In this document: piece after piece, positions 47,690 through 57,840 of the stretch
Layout: each line of letters starts with the position of its first letter
Position numbering within the stretch: position 1 is the stretch's first letter
Assembly: GCF_037975245.1 (NCBI RefSeq)
Contig: NC_092575.1
Span: forward strand, 26,748,841 to 26,812,840
Source: Apostichopus japonicus
Taxonomy: Eukaryota > Echinodermata > Holothuroidea > Aspidochirotida > Stichopodidae
Length of the DNA: 64,000 nt
Reading direction: 5' to 3'
Notes under the pieces: generated by a model
Told to the model about the DNA's origin: nothing
Seen by the model: only the letters and a program-made list of their open reading frames with translations
Database searches by the model: none
Translations under genes and position numbers: made by a program

Positions 47690-48061
47690 CAAGGGCGTAG
47701 GAACCGGGGGGGCTGGGGGCGCCAGCCCCCCCCCCCAGTGAAAAATATGGGGGGCGGAAGTACCGTTCCGCCCCCCCCCCCCCGCTCCGCAAGTCAGAAA
47801 ACCCCTTTTTCATTTACATATGAGAAAAAAATCTCATTTGAAGCACCAAATTGCATCTAAGGCCAGGTGAAAATGCAAAATTCTTTACAAAATGGAGTGG
47901 GTGGGTTGAAGTGTGCTATATTGCACCAAATTGCATCTGAGGCCACCTGGAAATGCAAAAAAATTCCAAAGGGGAGGGGACACCCCCTCCCCTTAGACCC
48001 CTCCCCCAGGCCGGCCATCAGTCTTCAGCCCCCCAATCAAAAGTACCTTCCTACGCCACTG
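47690..48061. mobile_element. hAT-type miniature transposon (372 bp)
   Basis: Ends CAAGGGCGTAGGAACCGG and, in reverse complement, CAGTGGCGTAGGAAGG form inverted repeats, flanked by a perfect 8-bp duplication ATTATGTG at 47682-47689 and 48062-48069. It is non-coding; the interior has long G and C runs able to pair and two copies of ACCAAATTGCATCTRAGGCC (R = A or G). Confidence 0.9.
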
Positions 48062-48348
48062 ATTATGTGTATATACTTACCATATTCCTTATCAATTCTC
48101 ACCTTTCCTTCACATCATCCTCGTCTAGTATAGAAATCTATCGATGTTGTATATTTTTGTGCCGTATTGCCTTATTTTAGATTGATCCTCTTACCATAGG
48201 TGCCATACACCGTTATAAATGGTGTAAAGTGGCTCACTAAAATACTCATACGCAAATATGAACTTCAAACTACAGATATAACTATAATCTTGTCATGTAT
48301 AGAAGACCAGGGCTGTCGTGACACATGGGCAGTTTTTGCTTATGAATG

Positions 48349-48560
48349 CAGTGGCGTAGCTAGGATTTTTCGAGTGGGGGGCCATGGGGGGGCTGTTCTT
48401 TCTTGTGGGGGGCCCGAGGTTACTATCTAAGCGGAGCGCCACCTTGGTTGGCGCGGAGCGTACAGAGAAAATTTGAGATTTCAGCACCCCCCAGATCGCA
48501 GGAGATGGCACCTGTGAGGCAAAATAGCAACCAAAAAGATGTGCAACTTTGGTGACAGAA
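48349..48560. mobile_element. hAT-like miniature fragment with core hairpin
   Basis: It begins CAGTGGCGTAGCTAGG, has G-rich runs, then CTAAGCGGAGCGCCACC and GGTTGGCGCGGAGCGTACA (48428-48464). Its right terminus is not adjacent. Confidence 0.75.
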
Positions 48561-48959
48561 ATGCAAAAAAAGTTTTTTTTTCTTTCATGCTGACTGGCCT
48601 TGCCAACTCAGCCAGACTTTTAACTTGAGGGAAGTTGGCATCATTTGTCGTTTCAAGGTGTCAAGGCCTTTCTCCCAACTCAAACCCCTGTGGGCTACCG
48701 GTAGGTTTGCAGGATATGCCCACATGTGGACTTAAATAGCATTAGAAGAAGGGGGTGGAAGACTAACAAGCATCGATGTTTCGGTAATGGTCCACATTGG
48801 TGGCTCGGTGCTAGTTAGGCCATTTATTGGGTTTCTTGAGGCAGCTGTCATCAGAATCTGGGTTTTTGTGCCAATCGATGACCGATAACATGTATTGGTA
48901 TGTAAATTTCTTTTTCATATATCTAGCAACACTCTAAAAACAAATGAGTGGATTTCATT

Positions 48960-49079
48960 CCATTGGAGTGATCACTCGGCGCACTTCAAATTAAGAGTGA
49001 AATTTAACTCTATTAGTTAACCCTCACTCCTAATATGAGTGAATATAACTCTATTAGGAGTTAAGATTTACTCCAATGG
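48960..49079. repeat. Imperfect palindrome of about 120 bp
   Basis: The outer arms CCATTGGAGT (48960-48969) and ACTCCAATGG (49070-49079) are perfect reverse complements, and an inner pair ACTCCTAAT and ATTAGGAGT is too. The DNA between is a play on GAGT/ACTC repeats. Confidence 0.75.
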
Positions 49080-49136
49080 AGTGGAAATTAACTCTTATAC
49101 CGGAATGTGCTCAGTGATCAGTGTCTGACTGGTCCA

Positions 49137-49330
49137 GCCGCGCCTGAACGTAAGGCTATCTAAGCGGAGCGCCATCATCGGTTGGCGCGGAGCGTACAAG
49201 AAAATTTTTGGCTTTACAAACCCCCCAGATGGCCGGAAACGGCATTTCCCGAGTATTCTAAGCTGCATGTACCTAGCCTGAAAATATGGATCTCATGTCT
49301 ACAATTTCTCAATTGATGAGAAAAAAACAA
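49137..49330. mobile_element. hAT-like fragment, same family as 25959-27044
   Basis: It contains CTAAGCGGAGCGCCATCATC, GGTTGGCGCGGAGCGTACAA, CCCCCCAGATGGCCGGAAAC and GTACCTAGCC, matching the reverse complement of the right part of the element at 25959-27044. Confidence 0.75.
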
Positions 49331-49431
49331 TCTATGAAATATGGTATTACATATCAGATGAGTTGAGATGATACAAAAATCATAATGCCTTTAGCCCCCA
49401 TTCCCTCCCGTTCCGTCACCACTGTTTGATG

Positions 49432-49792
49432 CAGGGCCGGATCCAGGATTCTGGAAGGGTGAGGGGTTTGCTCTTGAAAAATTCGTTAGCGCATCCTAGC
49501 AGCCTACCGCTCTGTAACCTCACCGCCCCAAAAAATTCGAACACCACCTCAATTTTGAAACTTTTCGGTCTGAAAATTGAGATTGTTAGGCATTTTTGGC
49601 ACGAGTAGCAAGCGTGCACACTATTCATTTGCCGAAAAGACACACCTGGCTGACTTGTGAGGATAACCGCTTTTCTGACGTCCTACATGTTTAAAATTGG
49701 CGTTTAATTTAATTATTTTTTTCTCTCTTTTTTTTTGGGCCAAGAGCAGGGGGGTCCGGACCCCCTGGACCCCCCCCCTGGATCCGCGCCTG
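49432..49792. mobile_element. hAT-like element with CAGG...GGATCCAGG ends
   Basis: Termini CAGGGCCGGATCCAGG and, reverse complement of the other end, CAGGCGCGGATCCAGG are inverted repeats 361 bp apart. The flanking octamers do not match, so the target duplication is lost or the ends belong to rearranged copies. Confidence 0.7.
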
Positions 49793-50104
49793 CATATATT
49801 TATTTGACTCGAGGCAATATATGAATACCTGATACCTCGGCTCAGTACAAACGGAGCCAATCTTTTGATAGATTGTTGCGCTAGGTGGAAGCACTGAACA
49901 TATTTTCAGCAGATATTGATATCGCGCAGCACAACAAGGTTCGTGGTGTATGGTCGCAATCGTCGCATCGACCATTGCCATGCCATGCTGTGTGACCATT
50001 CTCATGATTACTACAGATATTGTATTATTCTTATTCTGCCAGATGCAGACGAGAAAATTGTGTAACTCTATTTCCCAAATTATTGAACAAAAAATAATAG
50101 TGAA

Positions 50105-50238
50105 TCGCACTTATTTTTTTATTTTTTTACAACATTTCTTTTTTACGCCATTCCCAGTGGGGGGGGGCAGTGGGGGGCCAGCCGATTTCATGGGGGGGCC
50201 TCGGCCCCCCAGGCCCCCCCCCCGTAGCTACGCCACTG
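50105..50238. mobile_element. hAT-like right terminus
   Basis: G- and C-run rich sequence ending CCCGTAGCTACGCCACTG, the reverse complement of the start at 48349. Flanking octamers TATGAATG (48341-48348) and TATCCATG (50239-50246) agree at six of eight positions. Confidence 0.55.
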
Positions 50239-50847
50239 TATCCATGCATGGAATGTTTTGAGAAATATCATAAGGACGCATAGCAAATAGTAACCCACGC
50301 CCACCCCATCCCCGCCCCTATACAGACATACACATCTTCTTATATATGTGGAATAGTATGTAAATGCTATAAAACAGGGAAATCATAAATTTTTCATATC
50401 TCTTAAGTCCTCAACTATATTTCACATGTTGTGTTCTGTACTTAAATCATACATTCATAGAAGTAAATCATAGATATGGAGCTTGTTTGTTGTTCTTGGG
50501 AGAGGGGGGGGGGTTACTTTCAAGGAATGACATATATTATCGTGGTCCGAGCCTCCTGGCTCACTCGTGAACACCCTGGGTATAATGTCTTTTCAATAGA
50601 CTAAGTAGGCTATCCATCATTCAGGCATACTAGCTGATTGCTTATAGTTCAATCTCCGCAGTTAAACTTATAATATTTCGTTCTATGGTCATTTCAGAGT
50701 TTATCAATATTGGTTCTGGTACTCGCTCTGTAAATATTTCATATGATGTTCCTGATGAAATATGTCCAAGGTCCGTGATTTGTATCTTCAATACACATAA
50801 CAGAGCAATTCGTCACCTTGTTTACAACCTTGGGTTATTCAAACTGT

Positions 50848-50980
50848 CCTGTACTGTACTATGCTGTGCTGTGCGATGCCGCACTGTGCTGTGTTGTGCT
50901 GCGCTGGGCTGCGCTGTGCTGCACTATGATGTGATGTGCTGTACTCTGCTGTGCTGTGCTGTACTCTGTTGTGCTGTGCT
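50848..50980. repeat. CTGTG pentanucleotide microsatellite, left part
   Basis: Imperfect repeats of GCTGT/GCTGTG; the same satellite resumes at 51292-51345 on the far side of an inserted miniature transposon. Confidence 0.85.
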
Positions 50981-51291
50981 CAGTGGCGGAGCTAGGGATA
51001 GGCCTACTGGCCAGGGGGGCGGAAATGGTATGTAGGGGCGCTTTCGACACTATCTAAGCGGAGCGCCACCACATGTTGGCGCGGAGCGTACAGAAACTTT
51101 TTTGAGTAAAGATACTCCCTAGATCGCCGGAAATTACCCTTTCCGGGCCTTGCTAATTTGCAGTTAAACGAAGAATAAATAGGTGTCATCGCCAACAAAA
51201 TGTGACAAATGTCAATAGGTAGATGAGAGCGCAATAAAAATGTCAATTATCGCGAATAAGTAAAAAGTGGTAAAAACTGAAAAGGGCGCCT
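50981..51291. mobile_element. Truncated hAT-type miniature inserted in the microsatellite
   Basis: It starts CAGTGGCGGAGCTAGGG and follows the reverse complement of the nested element at 26329-26726, including CTAAGCGGAGCGCCACCACA and GTTGGCGCGGAGCGTACAG, but stops at GGGCGCC about 85 bp short of the expected right terminus. Satellite sequence lies on both sides. Confidence 0.85.
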
Positions 51292-51345
51292 ACTATGATG
51301 TGCTGTTCTGTACTCTGATATGATGTGCTGTGCTCTACTATGTAA

Positions 51346-53654
51346 GAACTTTATACTATTAATAAAGTGTAAACCCTGACACCTCTAACATGGTTACTTT
51401 GGTAAAAAAATTGGAATCAAAACCCCTACCTCATGCTGAATCGCAGCATGAAATAGCAACTTTAGAGTTGCACAACTTGCAAACATAGTCTAGGAAAGCA
51501 TTGTAATCATTATTTTGTAATATTAGTGAAAAGTACAAAAATAAAATATTTTTACACTTTTAAGTTGACCTAACTCCACAAGACAATATTTTTGTAGCCT
51601 AATTTTTTATTTTCCTGTTCTATGGGATAGACTCTTCAGGCATCTGTATTAGAAAGGTAGTAGAATGTTCAATTGCTGAGAAATGAGACCTCAATAGTCA
51701 AGAAAATGCCAAAATGCCATGGTGGCGACAAATTGCGGAATTTCAAAGTGTGATAAATCGGCCAATTGTAAGGCAATGCAACTGAAATTTTCAGAATATG
51801 CTTATTTTATGGTGGTCCAATCATACAATAAATTTGGGAAATTTTGGAAAGGGTGCAGCAACAGCCATCCGTGATTTGACACGGAATGACCCAAATAGTA
51901 ACAAACGAGTTAAAATAGTACATAATTCAATACTACATAATGTATTTAAAATTAGCAAGGTACATGAACAGAGTATAGTCTTACTTTTCAACTTCTGATA
52001 CTTGTAGATACAAAGATAGGCCAGAAATGTCTTTGATACAACTATAGCCAGTAATTGTCTTTGATACAACTGTAGCTAGTAAATGTTTATCGAAAAGGCT
52101 GTTTGGTACTTGGAATGCCGATCGTGACAACAACAGGCAACAAAGTGCTGCAGCTCTGTAAAGTCATCTTATCAACGATAGGCTTATTTGACTGTGGAAT
52201 GTTGTCAACTGAAATATTATCTGCGTAAACTGGTTCATAACTAGATATTAAAAAAACTGACAAGATCGGGTCCTAGTCTTTTTCGGCCGGTAGAGTGTTG
52301 AATGAAACGGCACGCGATAGAAATGACAGCCTATATATATGACAGAAGAATAGGTCACCTAATTTAGCCATATTCTTGCTACGTTCATTTCAATAGTTTT
52401 TCCTGTCTAGACTCTAAAACTCGTCCAGCAAGCTTATGGATTTGAATTCTGGGTGTTTTTTAAAAAAAAAGATAACTTGGCCAAAAAAGTGTAGGCCCAG
52501 GCCTTCAATGCTACATACTGGCTACGCCCCTGGGGTCTATGCTTATAAAGGGATTTTGTAATGAAATTTCCTCTGTTTGAAGGGGAGAAAAATACTTGGC
52601 CTTTTGCGTAGTAAAGTGATAGTCATAGATTCACAGACGTCCATCAGATGCCGCGAGAACGATTTATGTACATAGGCTACGATTGATAAAAAGGTAGTGT
52701 GACGATGTACACAGTCGTCAAAAAAGTTTATAACATTCATTCATAAAATGATATGTTGTTTGTAAAACTTGGAGGCATGTCAGCCTGCACATTACCAAAA
52801 TTAATAATTTGTCTCGTCAAACTTGATGAGGAATTTAAGGTTCATATGAAAACAAGAAGGCAAAAATTCTGGCCAAATTTTTTATTGAACCAAAAACACA
52901 ATCGGTCAATTCTTTCGTGACTTTTCACGATGTTAACTTTTGCCGACAGTTATTAGTACTAAATATCGGCCAATCCAATGTCTGATTTTAAATTGAGGCA
53001 TGGAACCCTGAGCTTTATTTAAACGATGATTGCTAAATAATAATGAATTAGTTCGTTGCGTATTACGCTTTATTTTTACAAAGCTATATTTGGCTCAAAT
53101 AGGGCACCACTTGCAATGCAAGGTAGGAATTAATATTTGGCTTTGGGGGGCTATTTTGGCAAATGAAAAGTTAAAAAACGCCCCCCTTAATGTATTTACG
53201 AGGGCTTTTCAAGGTTTAGGGGGCACTTTTCCAAACTTCAATATGCTGTTTACGGAAATGGTTGTAAGCATTCATCAGGATCAAGTGAGCACAATTAAGC
53301 TCTTCTATAATGCTGCGACCGTATAGCAAATTCATTAAAAGTTTAATTTCAAAATTTGCGATCGTTTGGCAAATAACGTCAATCCACCGAATATATGACG
53401 AAAAACCAATAACTCATCAACTGAAATAGAAAACACAGGTTTAATTCCGCTAAGGTGCCCTTTCCTTAAATCATGTGTTTTATCGTGTGTGGATAAAATC
53501 ACTCACTACTAAATATGAAATCATTATACCGCTGAAAAGTAATCAAATTTAAAACCTTCAATACATCGCCACAGCAACGGTGTACGTAAAATACAACATT
53601 CCCTGTTTAAGACATAGCACAAACCTTCCAAACAACTGCCGATTTCCAACAAAT
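51346..53654. other. Intergenic region
   Basis: AT-rich with no supported gene. A possible hAT-like end, GGCTACGCCCCTG, lies at about 52523-52535. Confidence 0.5.
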
Positions 53655-53758
53655 TGAACGTTGTAAACAAAGCTACGCATTTTTTTGCAAACCGATGGTT
53701 AGGCTACATTTCTCATTGACTTAGTGTGGTTGTTAGGCTAACATGTGGTCGAAGGTTG
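53655..53758. repeat. Degenerate tandem repeat interrupted by the foldback element, left part
   Basis: The segment with AACCGATGGTTAGGCTACAT and TGTTAGGCTAACATGTGG also occurs at about 57605-57710, beyond the foldback element. It ends with the 9-bp direct repeat CGAAGGTTG (53750-53758). Confidence 0.75.
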
Positions 53759-53965
53759 GGGGTCTGCCCGATATTCATAATGTCCGCTATTCATAAGGGT
53801 CATTGTTCATAAGGTTCGTTATTCATAACATGCATTTTTGCGATAAAAAGGTTCGCTATTCATAATGGAAATAAAGGTTCGTTATTCATAATAAAATAGA
53901 TCATAATTCCTAAGGTCCGGTATTCATAATGGAAACAAAGGTTCGATATTCATAATGGATTACGA
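53759..53965. repeat. Foldback left arm
   Basis: About nine degenerate units, commonly GGTTCGTTATTCATAATGG, with spacing of 16-28 bp. Confidence 0.85.
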
Positions 53966-54276
53966 ACCCTTTGCTCTATTTTTGCTCACTTTTGGCGCTG
54001 CACTGGTGGCGACGCAGCTCGTATCGTATCGTCTTCTCTCAAATTTTACCCATTTCATCGTGTAATGCTGTTCTTACGTCTCATTTCCTGTTGCAATATC
54101 GATCTTTCCGTACTTTTCACCTTTTTACGTGTTTTATTAATCGTTTCATCGTCTGGTTTGTGTCAAAGTATGGATTTTTTGACTCACACAACTCACAGTC
54201 ATCGGCCTAGTATACGGCATCCGAACTACGCTCGATTAAGCCTAGGCCGGGCCACCTTGCCGAAGAACTGCTGAAC

Positions 54277-57036
54277 ATGGAACTGCCTGGTGAAATGAAG
54301 AAAAGAAAACGAGGGAAAGCAGGGGGAGTAAGGAAGAGACTCAATGCCCGTAAGTTTAAACCATACCTACCGTCGATCATTACGGGAAATGTACAGTCGC
54401 TGAATAACAAAATGGATGAATTACACAGCTGTATGAGTTATACGCGGGAATTCAAACACATTAGTATGATGTCCTATACAGAGACCTGGCTCAATGGAAC
54501 TATTCCTGATAGCTGCGTTGATATTAATGGTTTTACACTTATACGGGGAGATAGGGACCCGGAGCTATCACAGAAACAGAAAGGAGGGGGAGTTTGTCTT
54601 TACGTGAATGAACAATGGTGCCACCCCAATCACGTTACATTGAAGCATTACTCATGTTCGACGAATGCCGAAATTCTTGCAGTAGGACTGCGGCCGTACT
54701 ACCTCCCCAGGGAATTCTCCCATGTGATTCATCTTACAGTGTATGTCCCCAACCGCAATGTTGCCACCCCTGCTGCTAACGAGCTATGTACTATCATACA
54801 AGACCTTGAGATAGCACATCCCAATGCCTTCATGGTAATTGATGGCGACTTCAATCATTGTAGTTTGAAGAGGAACAATACTAACTATTATCAACACGTA
54901 CAATGCCCAACACGAGATGCCGCAATCCTGGACCTCTGTTATTCAAACGTGAAGGGGGCTTACACAGCTAAACCGATTACCAAATTGGAAAGATCTGATC
55001 ATGACATGATCCTGTTGCAACCAGCGTACCGACCTATTGTTCAGAGACAGAAACCAAAGCTACTTACCGTCAAACAATGGAGCCCCGCGGCCATCGAGGA
55101 TCTACAAGCTTCGCTGGACCTCACTGATTGGGACGTATTCATTGACGCTTCAGAGGACATCGACGAGCTCACCCAAACAATCACGGATTACGTTAATTTC
55201 TGTGTTGACTGTACGGTGCCGGATAAACAGATCAAGGTGTATCCCAACAACAAGCCCTGGATTACCAAGGAGGTTAAAAAGATCATCAACAAAAAGAAGA
55301 AGATTTTCGGGCAAAACAACCGAGATGAGCTGAGGGCTGTGCAAAAAGAACTTGACAGGGCAATAAAGAAAGGAAAGGACTTATACAAGTGTAAAATAGA
55401 CAGTCACTTTACTGGAAATAATATGAAAGAGGTTTGGGCGGGTATACGACTGATGAGTTGCTACATGAAAGACAATAGATCGACTGATAAACTCCCAAAC
55501 ACTTCCCGTGAATATGCAAATGAGCTTAATGTTTTTTACAATCGGTTTGATCACCTAGATTTTTCACATGAGATTGGTGAGTTACGGGAAATGTTATCTA
55601 TGCAGTCGTATCCTGAGCAGTTTTTAACTGTTACTGCACATGAAGTGCGTGTTGAATTCTCTAAACTAGGCGTATCAAAAGCAGCTGGCCCAGATGGATT
55701 ACTACCCCGTGTTCTTAAACTTTGTTCAAATCAATTGTGTAACATATTTGCAGTTATTTTTAACATGTCATTTAATACTCAGACAGTACCGACACTTTGG
55801 AAAAGGTCGTGTATCATTCCGATCCCTAAGAAAAACAGTATTGCGTGCATGAATGACCTTCGACCTGTTGCTCTGACTTCAGTGGCAATGAAAACGTGTG
55901 AACGTCTGGTCCTGAGGCATCTAAAACCAATGGTTGATCAGTTTCTAGACCCCATGCAATTCGCCTATAGGTCGAACCGGAGTACAGAAGATGCAATTCT
56001 ATATAGTCTAGAGTCACTGTATTCTCATTTAGAGCACACCACCTTGGGTAACTCAGTCCGTATACTGTTCTTTGACTTTTCGTCAGCCTTCAATACTATA
56101 CAGCCCCATATCCTTGCCAACAAACTTCTGGAAATGAATGTGCAATGTGATTTTATTAATTGGATACTTAACTACCTCACAAACAGGCCCCAGTATGTTT
56201 CCATAAGGTCATCGGGTTGTAATTCTGACGTCATCTTCTCGAATACAGGAGCACCCCAGGGTACGGTTCTGGCCCCATTCCTTTTCACTCTCTACACAGC
56301 AGATGCCAGGTCATCTGCCGAGAGTTGTTCTCTCGTCAAATTTGCAGATGACACTGCCCTGATTGGGTTGATGACGAAAGATGATGACACCCAGTATATT
56401 GAGCAAATCAGTGATTTTGAGAAATATTGTGAGAGTAATTTCCTGGTTTTAAATGTTAATAAAACAAAGGAAATGGTAATAGATTTCCGTAAGTGTGGGG
56501 CTATCCCGAGTCCTGTCCGTATTAAAGCCCATGATGTTGAGCGTGTGGATCACTATACATACCTAGGGGTTGTACTTGATAATTCCTTGTCCTGGCATAG
56601 CCATGTGGATGCCACACTGAAGAAACTTAACTCTAGAATGCACTGTCTGCGTAAAATGAAAACTTTTCAAATTGATGAACGTATTCTGACCATGTTTTAT
56701 ACTTCCACCATTTGTGGGGTATGGAAATACAATTTGATTTCTTGGGGCGGGAATGCGAGAAAGGAAGATCAGAACCGTATAGACTCTTTAATCCGTCAGG
56801 CGGGCCGCATAATTGGCAACAGCCAACCCTCTTACTCATCATGTTATATCCATCTACTCCAACAGAAATTAGACAAGATTTTAAAGGATGCCGACCACCC
56901 ACTGCATAGACAATTTCAAAATGCAGTGATTCCTCAGAGCGGGAGGATGAGGCTGCCGACTGCCAAAACCAATCGTCACCTCTTCTCATTCGTCCCACAG
57001 TGCATCAGAATCCATAATCAAAATTACAATCGCTAG
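54277..57036 (+). CDS. Non-LTR retrotransposon ORF2: AP-endonuclease and reverse transcriptase
   Basis: An uninterrupted 919-codon frame. The N-terminal endonuclease has GNVQSLNNK, YTETWL, VIDGDFNH and the terminal SDH (about residue 240). The reverse transcriptase has AGPDGLLPRVL, IIPIPKKN, FAYRSNRSTEDAI, FDFSSAFNTI, GAPQGTVLAPFLF, the catalytic KFADDTAL (about residue 688) and YLGVVLDNSLSW. The protein nicks target DNA and copies its own RNA there. Motifs and the short-repeat 3' tail suggest the CR1/L2/Rex1 group, by resemblance. No ORF1 is visible upstream, so the copy is 5'-truncated or of an ORF1-less type. All catalytic motifs look intact. Confidence 0.93.
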   Translation: MELPGEMKKRKRGKAGGVRKRLNARKFKPYLPSIITGNVQSLNNKMDELHSCMSYTREFKHISMMSYTETWLNGTIPDSCVDINGFTLIRGDRDPELSQKQKGGGVCLYVNEQWCHPNHVTLKHYSCSTNAEILAVGLRPYYLPREFSHVIHLTVYVPNRNVATPAANELCTIIQDLEIAHPNAFMVIDGDFNHCSLKRNNTNYYQHVQCPTRDAAILDLCYSNVKGAYTAKPITKLERSDHDMILLQPAYRPIVQRQKPKLLTVKQWSPAAIEDLQASLDLTDWDVFIDASEDIDELTQTITDYVNFCVDCTVPDKQIKVYPNNKPWITKEVKKIINKKKKIFGQNNRDELRAVQKELDRAIKKGKDLYKCKIDSHFTGNNMKEVWAGIRLMSCYMKDNRSTDKLPNTSREYANELNVFYNRFDHLDFSHEIGELREMLSMQSYPEQFLTVTAHEVRVEFSKLGVSKAAGPDGLLPRVLKLCSNQLCNIFAVIFNMSFNTQTVPTLWKRSCIIPIPKKNSIACMNDLRPVALTSVAMKTCERLVLRHLKPMVDQFLDPMQFAYRSNRSTEDAILYSLESLYSHLEHTTLGNSVRILFFDFSSAFNTIQPHILANKLLEMNVQCDFINWILNYLTNRPQYVSIRSSGCNSDVIFSNTGAPQGTVLAPFLFTLYTADARSSAESCSLVKFADDTALIGLMTKDDDTQYIEQISDFEKYCESNFLVLNVNKTKEMVIDFRKCGAIPSPVRIKAHDVERVDHYTYLGVVLDNSLSWHSHVDATLKKLNSRMHCLRKMKTFQIDERILTMFYTSTICGVWKYNLISWGGNARKEDQNRIDSLIRQAGRIIGNSQPSYSSCYIHLLQQKLDKILKDADHPLHRQFQNAVIPQSGRMRLPTAKTNRHLFSFVPQCIRIHNQNYNR

Positions 57037-57194
57037 TGTTCTTGCCCTCTGGTTACACCTTCTCTGTTTTTATCATACTTAGTCTTGCCATTATTGTCTT
57101 ATTGTTTTATGTGAGTCATTTTCCATGTGCTGTATTTTAATGTTATATCCATCTTATTCTGTACATCGAGCATTTAATTACCCGAAATGGGTTT

Positions 57195-57220
57195 AATAAA
57201 GTGAATCTTATCTTATCTTA
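57195..57220 (+). terminator. Retrotransposon 3' end: AATAAA and TCTTA repeat
   Basis: AATAAA (57195-57200) is followed by three TCTTA repeats (57206-57220) and then directly by the foldback arm. Short-repeat tails in place of poly-A are typical of CR1/L2/Rex1-type elements. Confidence 0.8.
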
Positions 57221-57469
57221 TTATGAATATCGAACCCTTCGTACTATTATGAATAACGAGCCTTTTTCACCATTATGAATATCGAACCCTTTTACCAATT
57301 ATGAACAACGAACCTTTTTTTTTTCATTATGAATAACGAACCTTATGAACAATGAACCTTTTTGCTCATTATGAGTAGCGAACCTTATGAACAATGAATC
57401 TTATGGATAATGACCCTTATGAACAATGAACCTTATAAATATAGAACCTTATGAATATCGGGCTGTCAC
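57221..57469. repeat. Foldback right arm
   Basis: About thirteen degenerate units, commonly ATTATGAATAACGAACCTTT, the reverse complement of the left-arm unit. Confidence 0.85.
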
Positions 57470-57840
57470 CGAAGGTTGCAGTATTTCATGGATATTTTAG
57501 TTCTAGCTAACTGCGTCACAATTTCAGCGGATAAGGAGATTTTCCCGTTGACTACGTGTGGTGTTCGGCTACCATGCGCGCGACGATAGCAGCAAGGAAA
57601 GTATGTTAACAAAGCTACGCAAAGTATTGTTATTATTTTTTTGTCAAACCGATGGTTAGGCTACATTTCCCATTGACTAGTCTGGTTGTTAGGCTAACAT
57701 GTGGCCGAAGATTGCAGTTTTTCTTGGATATTTTTATTTTTTATTTGCGACACAACTTGAGCGAATACACAGTTGGCTAGGTTAGATTTCCATGTTTACT
57801 AAGTGCGAAGTTAGGCTACCATGTGGTCGGGGGATTTAGG
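57470..57840. repeat. Degenerate tandem repeat of about 240 bp, right part
   Basis: The order GAAGGTTGCAGT, a GGATATTTT phrase, GTTAGGCTACCATG-like phrase recurs two to three times with strong divergence, and matches the sequence left of the foldback element (53655-53758). Confidence 0.65.

Larger units (their letters stand above)
53759..57469. mobile_element. TU-like foldback element with minisatellite arms and a retrotransposon core
   Basis: The element is bounded by perfect 9-bp direct repeats CGAAGGTTG (53750-53758 and 57470-57478). Its arms, 53759 to about 53965 and about 57221-57469, are arrays of units like AAGGTTCGTTATTCATAA and its reverse complement, ending in GCCCGATATTCATAA on both sides. 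Foldback transposons with tandem-repeat inverted arms and short target duplications are known from sea urchins (TU family). Here the core is occupied by a non-LTR retrotransposon. Whether the retrotransposon belongs to the element or entered it later is not settled. Confidence 0.8.

Noticed and set aside
47229-47741. 170-codon plus-strand frame
   Set aside because: Composition follows AT-rich and poly-C DNA, and its end runs into the hAT miniature at 47690.
53971-54210. Possible ORF1 of the retrotransposon
   Set aside because: Only 79 codons, no zinc knuckle, esterase or RRM-like pattern; more likely 5' untranslated sequence.
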